A model generated the notes under the pieces. It saw nothing but the letters and a program-made list of their open reading frames with translations, did not search any database and was not told the DNA's origin. A stretch of 64,000 nt of DNA from Streptomyces vinaceus (GTDB lineage: Bacteria; Actinomycetota; Actinomycetes; Streptomycetales; Streptomycetaceae): assembly GCF_008704935.1 (NCBI RefSeq), contig NZ_CP023692.1:992001-1056000 (forward strand), written 5' to 3'. A program made the position numbers and the translations under genes. Shown here in pieces: positions 24,511-33,158 of the stretch (positions are counted from its first letter, which is position 1; the number at the start of each line of letters is the position of its first letter).

Positions 24511-25173
24511 ATGGACTCCACAAGCACCGGGACCGCACCCGGCACCCCGCCGGCCGGGCGCCGGGGCAGACCCGCGGGGACGAAGGGCGTACCGCGCGCC
24601 GAGCGCGAGGAGCAGATCCTCGCCGCCGCGCTGGAGGAGTTCGGCCGGCACGGACACGCCTCCGCGTCGATGGCCGAGATCGCCCGGCGCGTGGGCGTGA
24701 CGAAGCCGATGCTCTACGCCTACTTCGACTCGAAGGACGGGCTCTACCTCGCCTGCCTCGAACACATCGCGGCCCGCGTCATCGAGGCCATCGACGCGGC
24801 GATGGCCGGCGGACCGGCCGCCACCGCCGGGGAGCGGCTCCCCCACACCGTTCTCAGCGGACTCTTCACGGCCCTCCAAGAACGGCGTCACGCCTGGTTC
24901 GTCCTCTACGACCGGACCTTGCCGCCGGGATCCGAGCTGCGCCTCGCCGCCCAGCGGCACCGCGGGGCCATCGACGAACTCGCCGCGGCGGGCACCGCGG
25001 CCCTGCTCAGCGGCCACGGCAACGAGGACCCCCTGGACGCCGACGCCCTCAAGCACGTGTGGACGGGCACGGTCAGCGCCCTCATGGGCTGGTGGATCGC
25101 CCATCCCGACCAGTCCGCCCAGGAGATGAGTGCCCGCTGCGCCCGCCTGCTGACGGCCGTGCGCACTCCCTGA
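24511..25173 (+). CDS. TetR-family transcriptional regulator
   Basis: 220 residues. After a Pro/Gly/Arg-rich leader, the helix-turn-helix is seen in SMAEIARRVGVTKPMLYAYF followed by DSKDGLYLACLEHIA. The C-terminal domain resembles TetR proteins of the type that sense hydrophobic ligands (FTALQERRHAWFVLYDRTLP). It is transcribed away from the FAD oxidase gene, with two identical-core palindromes overlapping the shared promoter; local repression is the natural reading. Its stop lies 16 bases from that of the aldo-keto reductase gene, which converges on it. Confidence 0.92.
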   Translation: MDSTSTGTAPGTPPAGRRGRPAGTKGVPRAEREEQILAAALEEFGRHGHASASMAEIARRVGVTKPMLYAYFDSKDGLYLACLEHIAARVIEAIDAAMAGGPAATAGERLPHTVLSGLFTALQERRHAWFVLYDRTLPPGSELRLAAQRHRGAIDELAAAGTAALLSGHGNEDPLDADALKHVWTGTVSALMGWWIAHPDQSAQEMSARCARLLTAVRTP

Positions 25174-25188
25174 CCCCGTCGCCGGAGG

Positions 25189-26232
25189 TCACCGCGAGGG
25201 GAAGGCCGGGGGGTTGAGGCGGGCGAAGCCCGGCTGACGGTGGTAGGGGAAGTAGGGGTACGGGGCCGGGCGGGCGCTGGCCCGGTCGAGCCTCGCCATC
25301 TGCTCCGGGGTGAGCGTCCAGCCCACGGCCCCGAGGTTCTGGCGCAGTTGCTCCTCGTTGCGCGCCCCGATGATGACCGAGGACACGGTCGGCCGCTGCA
25401 ACAGCCAGCGCAGGGCGATCTGCGGGACCGCCCTGCCGGTTTCCCCGGCGATCTCGTCCAGGGCGTCGACCACGCGGAAGAGGTGCTCCTCCTCCACCGG
25501 CGGCGCGAACTCGGCGGTGTCGTGCAGCCTGCTGCCGGCGGGCAGCGCCCGGCCCCGGCGGATCTTGCCGGTGAGCCGCCCCCAGCCGAGGGGGCTCCAG
25601 ACGATCGCGCCGAGCCCCTGGTCGAGCCCGAGCGGCATCAGCTCCCATTCGTAGTCGCGGCCGACGAGGGAGTAGTAGACCTGGTGGGCGACGTAGCGCT
25701 CCCGGCCGCGGCGGTCGGCGGTGGCGAGGGACTTCATCGCCTGCCAGCCGGAGAAGTTGGACACGCCGAGGTGGCGGATCTTCCCGGCCCGTACTAGGTC
25801 GTCGAGGGTGGAGACCACCTCCTCCACGGGGGCTCCGGCGTCGAAGGCGTGCAGCTGGAAGAGGTCGATGCGGTCCGTGCCGAGGCGCCGCAGCGCCTTG
25901 TCGACGGAAGCGATCAGGCGGGAGCGCGAGGTGCCCGCGTCGCCGGGAGCCCCACCGGTGGGCAGGCCGGCCTTGGTGGAGATGAGCACCTGGTCGCGGC
26001 GGCCCTTGAGGGCGGCTCCCAGCACCTCCTCCGAGGCGCCGTCGGAGTAGACGTCGGCGGTGTCGAACATCGTGACGCCGGCGTCGATGCAGATGTCCAC
26101 GAGACGGCGCGCCTCCGCCACGCCCGTGTTGCCCCAGGCCCCGAAGAGCGGTCCCCGTCCGCCGAAGGTCCCGGCGCCGAAGCTGAGCGCCGGAACCTGA
26201 AGCCCCGAGGCACCCAGTCGCCTGTACTCCAT
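25189..26232 (-). CDS. Aldo/keto reductase
   Basis: 347 residues. NADPH-dependent reduction of aldehydes or ketones is the family role. The catalytic tetrad is present: Asp in MFDTADVYSDG (with Tyr), Lys in LISTKAGLP, His in LFQLHAFD. NADPH binding is marked by VSSVIIGARNEEQLRQNLGA. ATG 26232 has GAGAGGGG upstream. An earlier start at 26301 would include the operator repeats, so is rejected. It is divergent from a TetR gene across a 101-base gap with a repeated motif. Resembles the YajO/Tas group of AKRs in its PYPYFPYHRQPGF tail. Confidence 0.92.
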   Translation of the reverse strand: MEYRRLGASGLQVPALSFGAGTFGGRGPLFGAWGNTGVAEARRLVDICIDAGVTMFDTADVYSDGASEEVLGAALKGRRDQVLISTKAGLPTGGAPGDAGTSRSRLIASVDKALRRLGTDRIDLFQLHAFDAGAPVEEVVSTLDDLVRAGKIRHLGVSNFSGWQAMKSLATADRRGRERYVAHQVYYSLVGRDYEWELMPLGLDQGLGAIVWSPLGWGRLTGKIRRGRALPAGSRLHDTAEFAPPVEEEHLFRVVDALDEIAGETGRAVPQIALRWLLQRPTVSSVIIGARNEEQLRQNLGAVGWTLTPEQMARLDRASARPAPYPYFPYHRQPGFARLNPPAFPSR

Positions 26233-26259
26233 GACGAATCCCCTCTCACACACCCCAGC

Positions 26260-26334
26260 TAATGGGGCTGGGGTTCCGTTAAGATGCCTTGAGCGTAGCA
26301 ACGCGAGACGACTAATAGAACTGGAGTCCCGTTA
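26260..26334. promoter_or_regulatory. Repeated 22-bp operator-like motif between AKR and TetR genes
   Basis: Two direct copies at 26260-26281 and 26313-26334 share TAAT, a CTGG core and GT(T/C)CCGTTA; the end halves TAAYNG and CCGTTA form a dyad. Starts are 53 bases apart, five helical turns. The second copy ends on the A of the TetR start codon, so binding there would repress the regulator itself. Confidence 0.65.
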
Positions 26335-26963
26335 TGGAGTTCACCGAGGCCGCGGCCGAGCCGGGCACCGCCCGGCCCGGAGGGCGTACGGCGCGGGTGC
26401 GCGCAGCCGTACTGGAAGCCACCGCGGACGTCCTGGCCGGACAGGGCTTCGCCCATCTCGACCTCGCCGACGTCGCGCGCCGCGCGGAAGTGGGGAAGAC
26501 GACCGTCTACCGCCGCTGGGGCACGGTCACCGGTCTCGTGACCGACCTGCTGCTGGACATGGCACAGCAGTCCCTCCCGCGCACGGAGACGGGTTCGCTC
26601 CTCGGGGACCTGACGGCCAACGCCCGGCTGGTGCGGCGGACGCTGGCCGATCCCCGGCAGGGAGCCCTGTTCAAGGCCGTGATCGCGGCGGCCGGCTCCG
26701 ATCCGAAGGCCGCGGAGGCGCTGTACGGCTTCTACTCGGCCCGGGTCGACGCATGGGCGCCCTGCGTGGAACAGGCCGCCGCCCGCGGCGAGGTACCCGA
26801 GGGCACCGACGCGCACGAGGTGATCCGCGCGACGTCCGCCCCCCTCTACTACCGCCTCCTGACCACGCCCTTCCCGCTCGACGAGGCGGATGCGGACCGC
26901 GCCGCGCAGGCCGCGGCGGCGGCGGCGCGAGCGGGGGCGTACGTACGGCGGCCCCCGGTCTGA
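26334..26963 (+). CDS. TetR-family transcriptional regulator
   Basis: 209 residues. The helix-turn-helix LADVARRAEVGKTTVYRRWG is followed by TVTGLVTDLLLDMAQ. The C-terminal domain with EQAAARGEVPEGTDAHEVIR and PLYYRLLTTPFPLD matches the TetR_C_11/AcrR-like group. The ATG lies at the end of the second operator-like repeat, leaving a short leader. It is divergent from the aldo-keto reductase, its likely target, and converges on the deacetylase gene (7 bases between stops). Confidence 0.92.
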   Translation: MEFTEAAAEPGTARPGGRTARVRAAVLEATADVLAGQGFAHLDLADVARRAEVGKTTVYRRWGTVTGLVTDLLLDMAQQSLPRTETGSLLGDLTANARLVRRTLADPRQGALFKAVIAAAGSDPKAAEALYGFYSARVDAWAPCVEQAAARGEVPEGTDAHEVIRATSAPLYYRLLTTPFPLDEADADRAAQAAAAAARAGAYVRRPPV

Positions 26964-26969
26964 CCTGCC

Positions 26970-27749
26970 CTACGGAGTGGTGCGGGCCGGGAAGGTGAAG
27001 CCGTAGCCCTGCCGGGCGAGCCAGGGCAGGTACTGCTTGAGCGCGGCGACGGTCTCGCTGCGGTCGCCGCCGCCGTCGTGGAAGAGCACGGTCGGCTGCG
27101 CGGGCAGCTTGCCCTCCAGGGCGGCGACGATCGCCGGCAGACCCGGACGGCTCCAGTCCTTGGGGTCCACGCTCCAGCCCAGCGGCCGCATCCCGCTCGC
27201 GGCGGCGATCGCACGGCTGTCGGGGGTGAAGGCACCGCCCGGTGCGCGGTAGTAGTTCACGGCGACGCCGGGGACGGCCTTCTCGATCATGGCCTTGCCG
27301 TCGAGTATCTGCCGCCGCTGGTAGTCCACGGGCTTGTGGTCCATCGTCACGTCGTGGTCGACGGAGTGGTCGCACAGCTGATGCCCCTCGGCGGCGACCT
27401 CGCGCACCAGCTCCGGGTACTTCTGCGCCCTGGTGCCGATCATGCAGAACGTGGCCTTGACGTGGTTCTCCCTCAGCACCTTGAGGACCTGCGGGGTCCA
27501 GCGGGGGTCCGGACCGTCGTCGATGGTGATGGCGACGTCGCGGCCCGGGCCCTGGGCCAGCCGGGAGATCCCCAGCGGGATCCCGGTGGCGCCGTGGGCC
27601 GGCTCGGAGCCGGCCCCGGAACGCCCGGCGGAGCCGTCCGTGGCCGCGAGGGCCGGCGTGCCGGCCGCCGCCAGCAGAAGGGCGAGGAGGCTCCCCGCGA
27701 CGGCGGATCGCGCACGCCGACGACGCACGGAACTGCTGGTGATGCCCAT
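26970..27749 (-). CDS. Secreted polysaccharide deacetylase (NodB-type)
   Basis: 259 residues with a signal peptide (SLLALLLAAAGTPALA). NodB motifs appear in order: AITIDDGPDP (catalytic and metal Asp), CDHSVDHDVTM (His-x3-His metal ligands), YYRAPGGAF (motif 3), LGWSVDPKDW and VLFHDGGGDRSE. Such enzymes remove N-acetyl groups from chitin, peptidoglycan or related polymers outside the cell. All motif residues are intact, so activity is likely. It is a stand-alone gene. Confidence 0.93.
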   Translation of the reverse strand: MGITSSSVRRRRARSAVAGSLLALLLAAAGTPALAATDGSAGRSGAGSEPAHGATGIPLGISRLAQGPGRDVAITIDDGPDPRWTPQVLKVLRENHVKATFCMIGTRAQKYPELVREVAAEGHQLCDHSVDHDVTMDHKPVDYQRRQILDGKAMIEKAVPGVAVNYYRAPGGAFTPDSRAIAAASGMRPLGWSVDPKDWSRPGLPAIVAALEGKLPAQPTVLFHDGGGDRSETVAALKQYLPWLARQGYGFTFPARTTP

Positions 27750-27920
27750 GGACGCGCTCTTCCTTTGCGCTCGACCCCCGGAACCCGTGATTCCGATCCA
27801 GGGTAGGCCACGCGCCGGAGAGCAGGTCTGCGCCGATCGGCCCCTGCGCCGCGCCCCGGGCCGGAGGATGGTCCGACCGGCCCGGGGAAGCCCGTTCGGG
27901 GCGCCCGCGGCACGGGCCGG

Positions 27921-28676
27921 TCAGGCGCCGGCCGGGACCGGAGTGTTTTCCGTCTCCTTCTCCGCCGCCGACCCGGCCGTCCCGTCGGCGGCCGCCGGGG
28001 TGGCGTCCGCCTCCCCGTGGCGCGGGAGGGCCGTGTAGTAGACCGTCGCACCCTGCTTGACGCGCTCCGCCAGGCTGCGGGCCACCAGTCGCTCGGTGGT
28101 CGTGCGCACCAGGTTGTCGCTGACGCTGCGGCCCGGGTCCGCGGCCTTCAGCGCCTGGGCGATCTCGCGGGCCGTCTTCGGCTCCGCCTGCCCGCTCAGG
28201 TGCCGGTGGATCAGCTCGGTCAGCGGGACCTGCTTCTCCTCGGAGGCGACGGCCTTCGCCTTCGCGGGCTCCTTCACGGCGGCCTTCGCGGGCTCCTTCG
28301 CCGCTGCCTTCGCGGCGGTCGCCTTCGCGGCCGCCGTCTGCTTGGCCGCCGGCTTCTTGACGGTCGCCTTCTTGGCGGTTTCCTTCGTGGCCGTTTCCTT
28401 CTTGGCGGGCGTCCTCTTCGCGGGGGCGGTCGTCACGGCGGTGGCCGTCGCGCTCTTGCGGCCGGCGCGCGGGGCGGGCACCGGCGTCACGACGTCGCCG
28501 AGGGCCGCCCGCATCCCCACGAGGAGTGCGTGGTCCTGCTCCAGACCGGCCAGGCGCTCCTGGAGGGAGGCGATCTCCTGCCGAATGCGTTCCTGCTCAC
28601 CGGTGTTCAGGTCGAGGTCGGCGGCGACCTTCTCTGCGTACTGGGACTTGAGGGTGGGAATCTCCCGAGCGGACAT
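27921..28676 (-). CDS. Histone H1-like Lys/Ala-rich DNA-binding protein
   Basis: 251 residues in three parts. Residues 1-60 form a helical coiled coil (GEQERIRQEIASLQERLAGL). Residues about 70-145 are a Lys/Ala/Thr tract (PAKRTPAKKETATKETAKKA and so on) like the C-terminal tail of eukaryotic histone H1. Residues about 150-220 look like a winged helix (LTELIHRHLSGQAEPKTARE, NLVRTTTERLVARSLAERVK). Such proteins occur in Streptomyces as nucleoid-associated regulators; binding to GC-rich DNA through the basic tract is likely. The tail is acidic and Ala-rich. Confidence 0.75.
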   Translation of the reverse strand: MSAREIPTLKSQYAEKVAADLDLNTGEQERIRQEIASLQERLAGLEQDHALLVGMRAALGDVVTPVPAPRAGRKSATATAVTTAPAKRTPAKKETATKETAKKATVKKPAAKQTAAAKATAAKAAAKEPAKAAVKEPAKAKAVASEEKQVPLTELIHRHLSGQAEPKTAREIAQALKAADPGRSVSDNLVRTTTERLVARSLAERVKQGATVYYTALPRHGEADATPAAADGTAGSAAEKETENTPVPAGA

Positions 28677-28974
28677 GAGTGCTCCTCCGATGGACGGTGT
28701 TGCGCGCGGACTCTACCCAGGTGACCTGTGAGGTGTGTGAGTTTGTGCGGTACACGACCCGAAGGAAGCCGCCCGCGGTCACAGTTGCCCGGCGATACGG
28801 ACCAACACGTCCGTGATGTGTGTCCGCCGGCCGCTTCCCATGATCTTCCAAGCCATCATCCGCAGATCGTCATCCGGTTCGAAGGCGAGGACTTCCGCCG
28901 CCGTGGTACCGGGGAAGCCGGTGTGGAGCCGGGGCGCACGGGGCCGACGCGGCGAACCCGTCGTTGCGGGCGGT
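28677..28974. other. Intergenic region, no gene seen
   Basis: About 300 bases between the histone-like gene (promoter side) and the methyltransferase stop. It is locally less GC-rich around 28720-28760. I see no gene, strong hairpin or convincing promoter pair. Confidence 0.5.
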
Positions 28975-29808
28975 CTACGGGCGGGTGGCGGTGACCAGGT
29001 AGTAGTCCAGGATCCGCTGCTCCCACGCGGCGTGGAAGTTCCGGGGCCAGGTGCCCGGCTCCCACAGGCGCGCGAGCCAGCGGTCCCAGCCGGGCCAGAC
29101 CTGCGGACCGATCGAGGCGGTCCGTACGTCGGCGAAACCGGCGTCCGCCAGGGCTTCGTCGAGCCGGGAGACGGACCGGGCGATGTCCAGGCCGCTGGCG
29201 AACGAGTCGAGCATCCCCGCGAGCCGCTCCGCCGCAGCGGACGCGCCCTCGACGCTGAAGAAGCTGGCGACCGCCACCCGCCCGCCGGGGCGCAGGACCC
29301 GGGCCGCCTCGCGGGCGAACGCGGACAGGTCCGGGAAGTGCTGGGCCGCCTCGACGCTGTACAGGCAGTCGAACTCGGCGTCCCCGAGCGGCAGGCTCTC
29401 CGCCGCCCCGAGCACGAAGCGCAGCCGCGGCGGCCGGGCTTCGAGGAGGCGGGAGTTCGCCTCGCGGGCGCGCCGGAGCTGCTGGGGGTGGATGTCCACC
29501 CCGGTCATCTCCGTGGGCCCGTACTCCTCCAGGGCGAGGGCGCAGCCGAGGCCGAGGCCGCAGCCGACCTCCACGGCCCGGCCGCCCGCGGGACCGACCG
29601 CGTCGAGCACGTGCCGGTACAGGTCCTGCTCGCTGCGGATCCGGTCCCCCTGGGACAGCGGCCGTTCGAGATCGACCGCCTGCCAGTAGCCGAAGTTGAT
29701 GAACCCGCCGGCGAAGACCGGAACGGCGCTGAGGTCGGCCGGCCCGTACGTCTCCCACACCTCGGGCCGCACCTCCGGAGCGGGCTGCTCTTCAGGGGTC
29801 CCCGGCAC
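28975..29808 (-). CDS. SAM-dependent methyltransferase (class I)
   Basis: 277 residues. The SAM-binding motif I is RAVEVGCGLGLGCALALEEY (about 78-97), motif II is MTGVDIHPQQL, and a GDAEFDCLYSVEAAQHFPD segment provides post-motif II. It most resembles small-molecule or sterol/quinone-type C/O-methyltransferases with an extended C-terminal cap (RNFHAAWEQRILDYYLVTAT). The GTG start at 29808 has GGAGG rather far upstream (10 bases). The neighbouring LacI gene is divergent. The substrate is not evident. Confidence 0.85.
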   Translation of the reverse strand: MPGTPEEQPAPEVRPEVWETYGPADLSAVPVFAGGFINFGYWQAVDLERPLSQGDRIRSEQDLYRHVLDAVGPAGGRAVEVGCGLGLGCALALEEYGPTEMTGVDIHPQQLRRAREANSRLLEARPPRLRFVLGAAESLPLGDAEFDCLYSVEAAQHFPDLSAFAREAARVLRPGGRVAVASFFSVEGASAAAERLAGMLDSFASGLDIARSVSRLDEALADAGFADVRTASIGPQVWPGWDRWLARLWEPGTWPRNFHAAWEQRILDYYLVTATRP

Positions 29809-30008
29809 CGTGCCACCACCTCCTCGCGACGGGGCGCCGCGCCCCGAAGCCCCCAGTGTGGCCCGTGGATCCCCCTCGCGACAGGGGACCCGCCCGGCCC
29901 CGGGCCCGGTTCGGGACCGTCACCGGCACACCCGCGGGGCGCTTCCGTCGTACGGTTCGGCGAGGATGACGGGGTCACCCGTCCGCAACACGTGAGGAGT
30001 CCACGCAG

Positions 30009-31052
30009 ATGCCCGCGTCCGGTCCCGGCCCCAAGCCTCCTACGATCGCCGATGTCGCGCGGGTCGCCGGGGTGTCGCGCACGACGGTCTCGCACGCCCT
30101 CAACGGGCTCGGCAAGGTCGACCCCCGCACCCGGGAGCGGATCAAGCAGGTCGCCGCAGAGCTCGGATACCGGCCCAACCTCAGGGCCCAGCGGCTGCGG
30201 CACGGACAGGCCAAGGCCATCGCTCTCGCCTCCTCGATGCCGTTCGCGGTGGCGGGCGGGGCCTCGCGGCTCGGGTTCTACATGGAGATCGCCGCCGCGG
30301 CGGCCGAGAGCGCCCTGCTGCACGAGTACGCCCTCGTCCTCGTGCCGCCCGTCCGGTCCGGTTCCGGGCTGCACTCCGTCGACATCGACGGGGCGATCGT
30401 CGTCGAGCCGGACGTGGACGACCCCGCGACGGCCCGCCTGCGCGAGCGCGGACTGCCGTACGTGGCGCTCGGCCGGCCCGTCTCCCCGGACGAGCAGGCT
30501 CCGTACGTGGACCTGCGCGGCGGGCTCGTCACCGAGATGCTCCTCACCCACCTGCGCGAACAGGGCGCCGAGCGTCCGGCGCTGATCATCGGGTCCGGCG
30601 AACGGCACTCCTCCGTCGACGCGCGCGAGGCCTACGGGCGCATGGCGGCCGAGCACGGCTGGCCCCCGGTCGTGGCCACCGCCCCCGAGGCGGGCGGCGA
30701 GCAGGCCGGATACGAGCGCTGCGCGGCCCTGCTCGCCGAGCACCCCGGGACCGACGCCGTCTGCGCGCTGGTGGACGCCTTCGCGGTGGGTGCGGTCCGG
30801 GCGGTCCGGGACAGCGGGCGGACCGTACCGGACGACGTCATGGTCGTCACCCGGTACGACGGACTGCGCGCCCGTACCTGCGATCCGCTCCTCACCGCCG
30901 TCGACCTGCACCTGGACCGGGCGGCGGCCGGCGCGGTGGATCTCCTGCTGGGCCGGCTGCGGGGCGCGGACGGCGTGCCGATGGTGGTGGCGCCGCCCGC
31001 GCCGCGGCTGGTCGTACGGGCGTCCTCGCTGCGGGTCAGGCCCCCAGCATGA
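30009..31052 (+). CDS. LacI-family transcriptional regulator
   Basis: 347 residues. The N-terminal LacI helix-turn-helix and hinge are TIADVARVAGVSRTTVSHAL then DPRTRERIKQVAAELGYRPN. The periplasmic-binding-protein-like core runs from about 70 to 340 (DGAIVVEPDVDDPATARLRE, HPGTDAVCALVDAFAVGAVR). GAGG lies 8-9 bases before the ATG. Its stop region overlaps the last 17 bases of the convergent TSUP gene, so it could govern that three-gene operon, although the operon's promoter is about 3.7 kb away. Effector unknown. Confidence 0.9.
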   Translation: MPASGPGPKPPTIADVARVAGVSRTTVSHALNGLGKVDPRTRERIKQVAAELGYRPNLRAQRLRHGQAKAIALASSMPFAVAGGASRLGFYMEIAAAAAESALLHEYALVLVPPVRSGSGLHSVDIDGAIVVEPDVDDPATARLRERGLPYVALGRPVSPDEQAPYVDLRGGLVTEMLLTHLREQGAERPALIIGSGERHSSVDAREAYGRMAAEHGWPPVVATAPEAGGEQAGYERCAALLAEHPGTDAVCALVDAFAVGAVRAVRDSGRTVPDDVMVVTRYDGLRARTCDPLLTAVDLHLDRAAAGAVDLLLGRLRGADGVPMVVAPPAPRLVVRASSLRVRPPA

Positions 31053-31746
31053 GGACCACCCCCGAGACCAGGGCGAACAGCAGGACGAACACCCGCGTCC
31101 TGCGCGCGTCCAGGCGGTGGTGCACCGAGCGGCTCAGCCACGCCCCGGCGGCGATCACCGGGAGCAGCAGGGCCGCCCAGCCCAGGTCCTGGACGCGGCC
31201 CCGTCCGGTGGCGAACAGCAGGACCAGCGAGGCCACTTCACCGACGAGGAAGCAGACGGCGACGGTGGCGCGCAGCTCGGCGGGCGGCCGGTGCTGGTAC
31301 ACCAGCGCGAGCGGCGGACCGCCGACACCGGTGGCGGTCTCCGTCAGCCCCGTCACCACACCCGCCCCGACGTAGGCGGCCCTGCCGGGGGTGAACGCGG
31401 GAGCGGCGAGACTCACCACCGCCGCCAGGGCGGTGGCGATGCCCACGAACAGGCCGATGCTGCGGTCCGGGATCAGCCACAGCAGTGCCAGCCCGCCGGG
31501 GGTCGCGGCCAGCCGGGCGGCGGTGATCCAGCCGGCGCCCCGCAGGTCCAGCGCGGCCCGCTCGCGCCAGGCGACGTACAGGTTCAGCGGGATCATCGAC
31601 GCCAGGACGAACACCGGCAGCAGACCGGGATCGAGGATCCCCGCCACGGGGGCGACGATCAGGGCGAAGCCGAGCCCGCTGCTGCCCTGGACGAAGGCGG
31701 CGAGGGCCACGGTGAGGGCGAGCGCCGTCAGTGTCCCGGCGCTCAT
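31036..31746 (-). CDS. TSUP (TauE/SafE) family membrane exporter
   Basis: 236 residues with about seven to eight hydrophobic helices. LALTVALAAFVQGSSGLGFA and VGAGVVTGLTETATGVGGPP are the two repeated TSUP signatures. Members export sulfite, sulfolactate, sulfoacetate or other organosulfur anions. Its ATG overlaps the amidohydrolase stop by 4 bases (ATGA), so the two are translationally coupled, and it is the last gene of the permease operon. With a purine/pyrimidine-type permease and a deaminase, an exporter of a metabolic product is possible, but the product is not known. Confidence 0.85.
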   Translation of the reverse strand: MSAGTLTALALTVALAAFVQGSSGLGFALIVAPVAGILDPGLLPVFVLASMIPLNLYVAWRERAALDLRGAGWITAARLAATPGGLALLWLIPDRSIGLFVGIATALAAVVSLAAPAFTPGRAAYVGAGVVTGLTETATGVGGPPLALVYQHRPPAELRATVAVCFLVGEVASLVLLFATGRGRVQDLGWAALLLPVIAAGAWLSRSVHHRLDARRTRVFVLLFALVSGVVLMLGA

Positions 31747-33158
31747 CGGGTGGTGTCCCGCGCCCGGGCGGCCGTGGAAGTGGGGTGGACCCGGGTGATG
31801 GGCGCCCCTTCCACGGCGGCCTGCGCCAGTTCGGCCGCCCGCCGTACGAGCGCGGGGCCGTCCCATCCGGTGGGCAGGCCGCGCCACAGGCGCATCCGGC
31901 CCGCGACGAACACGGCGGTGATCTGGTCGCGGTTGCCACGTCGTACCAGCTCCCACGGCAGGTCCCAGGAGAGCGCGAGTTCGGGGTTGGTGACGTCGAC
32001 GAGGAGGAAGTCGGCGGCCAGGCCCGCCGCGACGGTGCCGGTCCGGGCGCCGAGGCCGACGGCGTCGGCGCCGCCGCGCGTGGCGTGTTCGAGCCAGGTC
32101 CACCCGGCGCCGCACGAGGAGTCGCCGGTGGCGAGGCCGTACGCGATGCGCTGGGCGAACTCGGCCGCGTCGGCGAGCCGGAACCCGTCGCCCCGGGTGC
32201 CGTCGGTGCCGAGGCCGAAGCGGATGCCGCGCTCGGCCATGGCGGTGGCCGGGGCGACCGCGTTGCCCTTCCAGGCGCTGGCGACGGGGTTGTAGCTGAC
32301 GGCGGCCCCCGTGTCGGCGAGCAGGGTCAGCTCGCGGGGGGTGAGCAGGGTGGCGTGGGCGGCGAGCAGTTGAGGGCCGAGCGCGCCGATGCGGTGCAGG
32401 TGTTCGAGGGGGCGCGAGCCGTGGCGCACCAGGGAGCGCTCGACGCCGGCCAGGTGCTCGTTGACGTGGATCTGGACGGTGGCCCCGGCTTCGGCGGCGA
32501 GCCGGGCCGTGCCCCGGAGGGTGGCCTCGGTGGCCGCCTCGGGGATGGACACGGCGAGGGAAGCGTGGACGAGCGGGTCGCCCTCGTACCGCGCCAGGTG
32601 CCCGGCCGCTTCGTCGAGTACGGAGCGGTCCTGGTTCGCGGCGCCGTCGTCGCAGACCAGTCCGAGGACGCAGCGGATCCCGGCGTCGCGGGCGGCCGAG
32701 GCGACGACGTCGACGTCCACACCGGTGCGGTTGCCGGCGTCCGCGACGGTGGTGAACCCGCCGCGCAGCGCTTCGAGCGCCGCCAGTTTCGCCGCCGTGT
32801 ACGCCGACTCCTCGTCCAGGGCGCCCTCCAGCGGCACCCAGACCCTGCGGAAGATCTCCGACGGCTCCCCGTAGGCGAGGGCGGAGCCGAAGCTCTGCGT
32901 GAGGTGGTGGTGGGCGTCGACGAAACCGGGCATGAGGAGGTGGCCGGGCAGCCGCAGGGGGTCGAGCCGCGGATGGGTGCGCTCCAGCTCCTCGGCGGGG
33001 CCCACGGCCCGGAAGGCGCCGTCGGCGACGACGACGGCCGTGCCGGCGGCGGGGCCTTCGGGCAGCAGCACGGCGTCGGGCACGAGGAGCAGCGGGCCGC
33101 ACGCGCCGAGGGGTTCGCGGCGCAGGTCGTGGATGAGCTGGTTCATCGGTCGGTTCAT
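31743..33158 (-). CDS. Metal-dependent amidohydrolase (cytosine/guanine deaminase-like)
   Basis: 471 residues. The TIM-barrel amidohydrolase motifs are GFVDAHHHLTQSF (first metal His pair), VQIHVNEHLAGVE (third metal His), a LLAAHATLLT His, and FGLGTDGTRGDG (metal Asp), the SsnA/AtzA-type deaminase or chlorohydrolase pattern. A nucleobase or s-triazine-like ring is the usual substrate. The start overlaps the permease stop by 4 bases; the permease probably brings in the substrate. A second in-frame ATG lies four codons later. Intact and full length. Confidence 0.85.
   Translation of the reverse strand: MNRPMNQLIHDLRREPLGACGPLLLVPDAVLLPEGPAAGTAVVVADGAFRAVGPAEELERTHPRLDPLRLPGHLLMPGFVDAHHHLTQSFGSALAYGEPSEIFRRVWVPLEGALDEESAYTAAKLAALEALRGGFTTVADAGNRTGVDVDVVASAARDAGIRCVLGLVCDDGAANQDRSVLDEAAGHLARYEGDPLVHASLAVSIPEAATEATLRGTARLAAEAGATVQIHVNEHLAGVERSLVRHGSRPLEHLHRIGALGPQLLAAHATLLTPRELTLLADTGAAVSYNPVASAWKGNAVAPATAMAERGIRFGLGTDGTRGDGFRLADAAEFAQRIAYGLATGDSSCGAGWTWLEHATRGGADAVGLGARTGTVAAGLAADFLLVDVTNPELALSWDLPWELVRRGNRDQITAVFVAGRMRLWRGLPTGWDGPALVRRAAELAQAAVEGAPITRVHPTSTAARARDTTR

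Noticed and set aside
28705..28740. Housekeeping promoter for the histone-like gene (TAGAGT)
   Set aside because: No acceptable -35 at 16-19 bases.
31036..33102. Single fused frame joining amidohydrolase region and TSUP exporter
   Set aside because: The upstream part is a shifted reading of the amidohydrolase; the true TSUP start is the coupled ATG at 31746.
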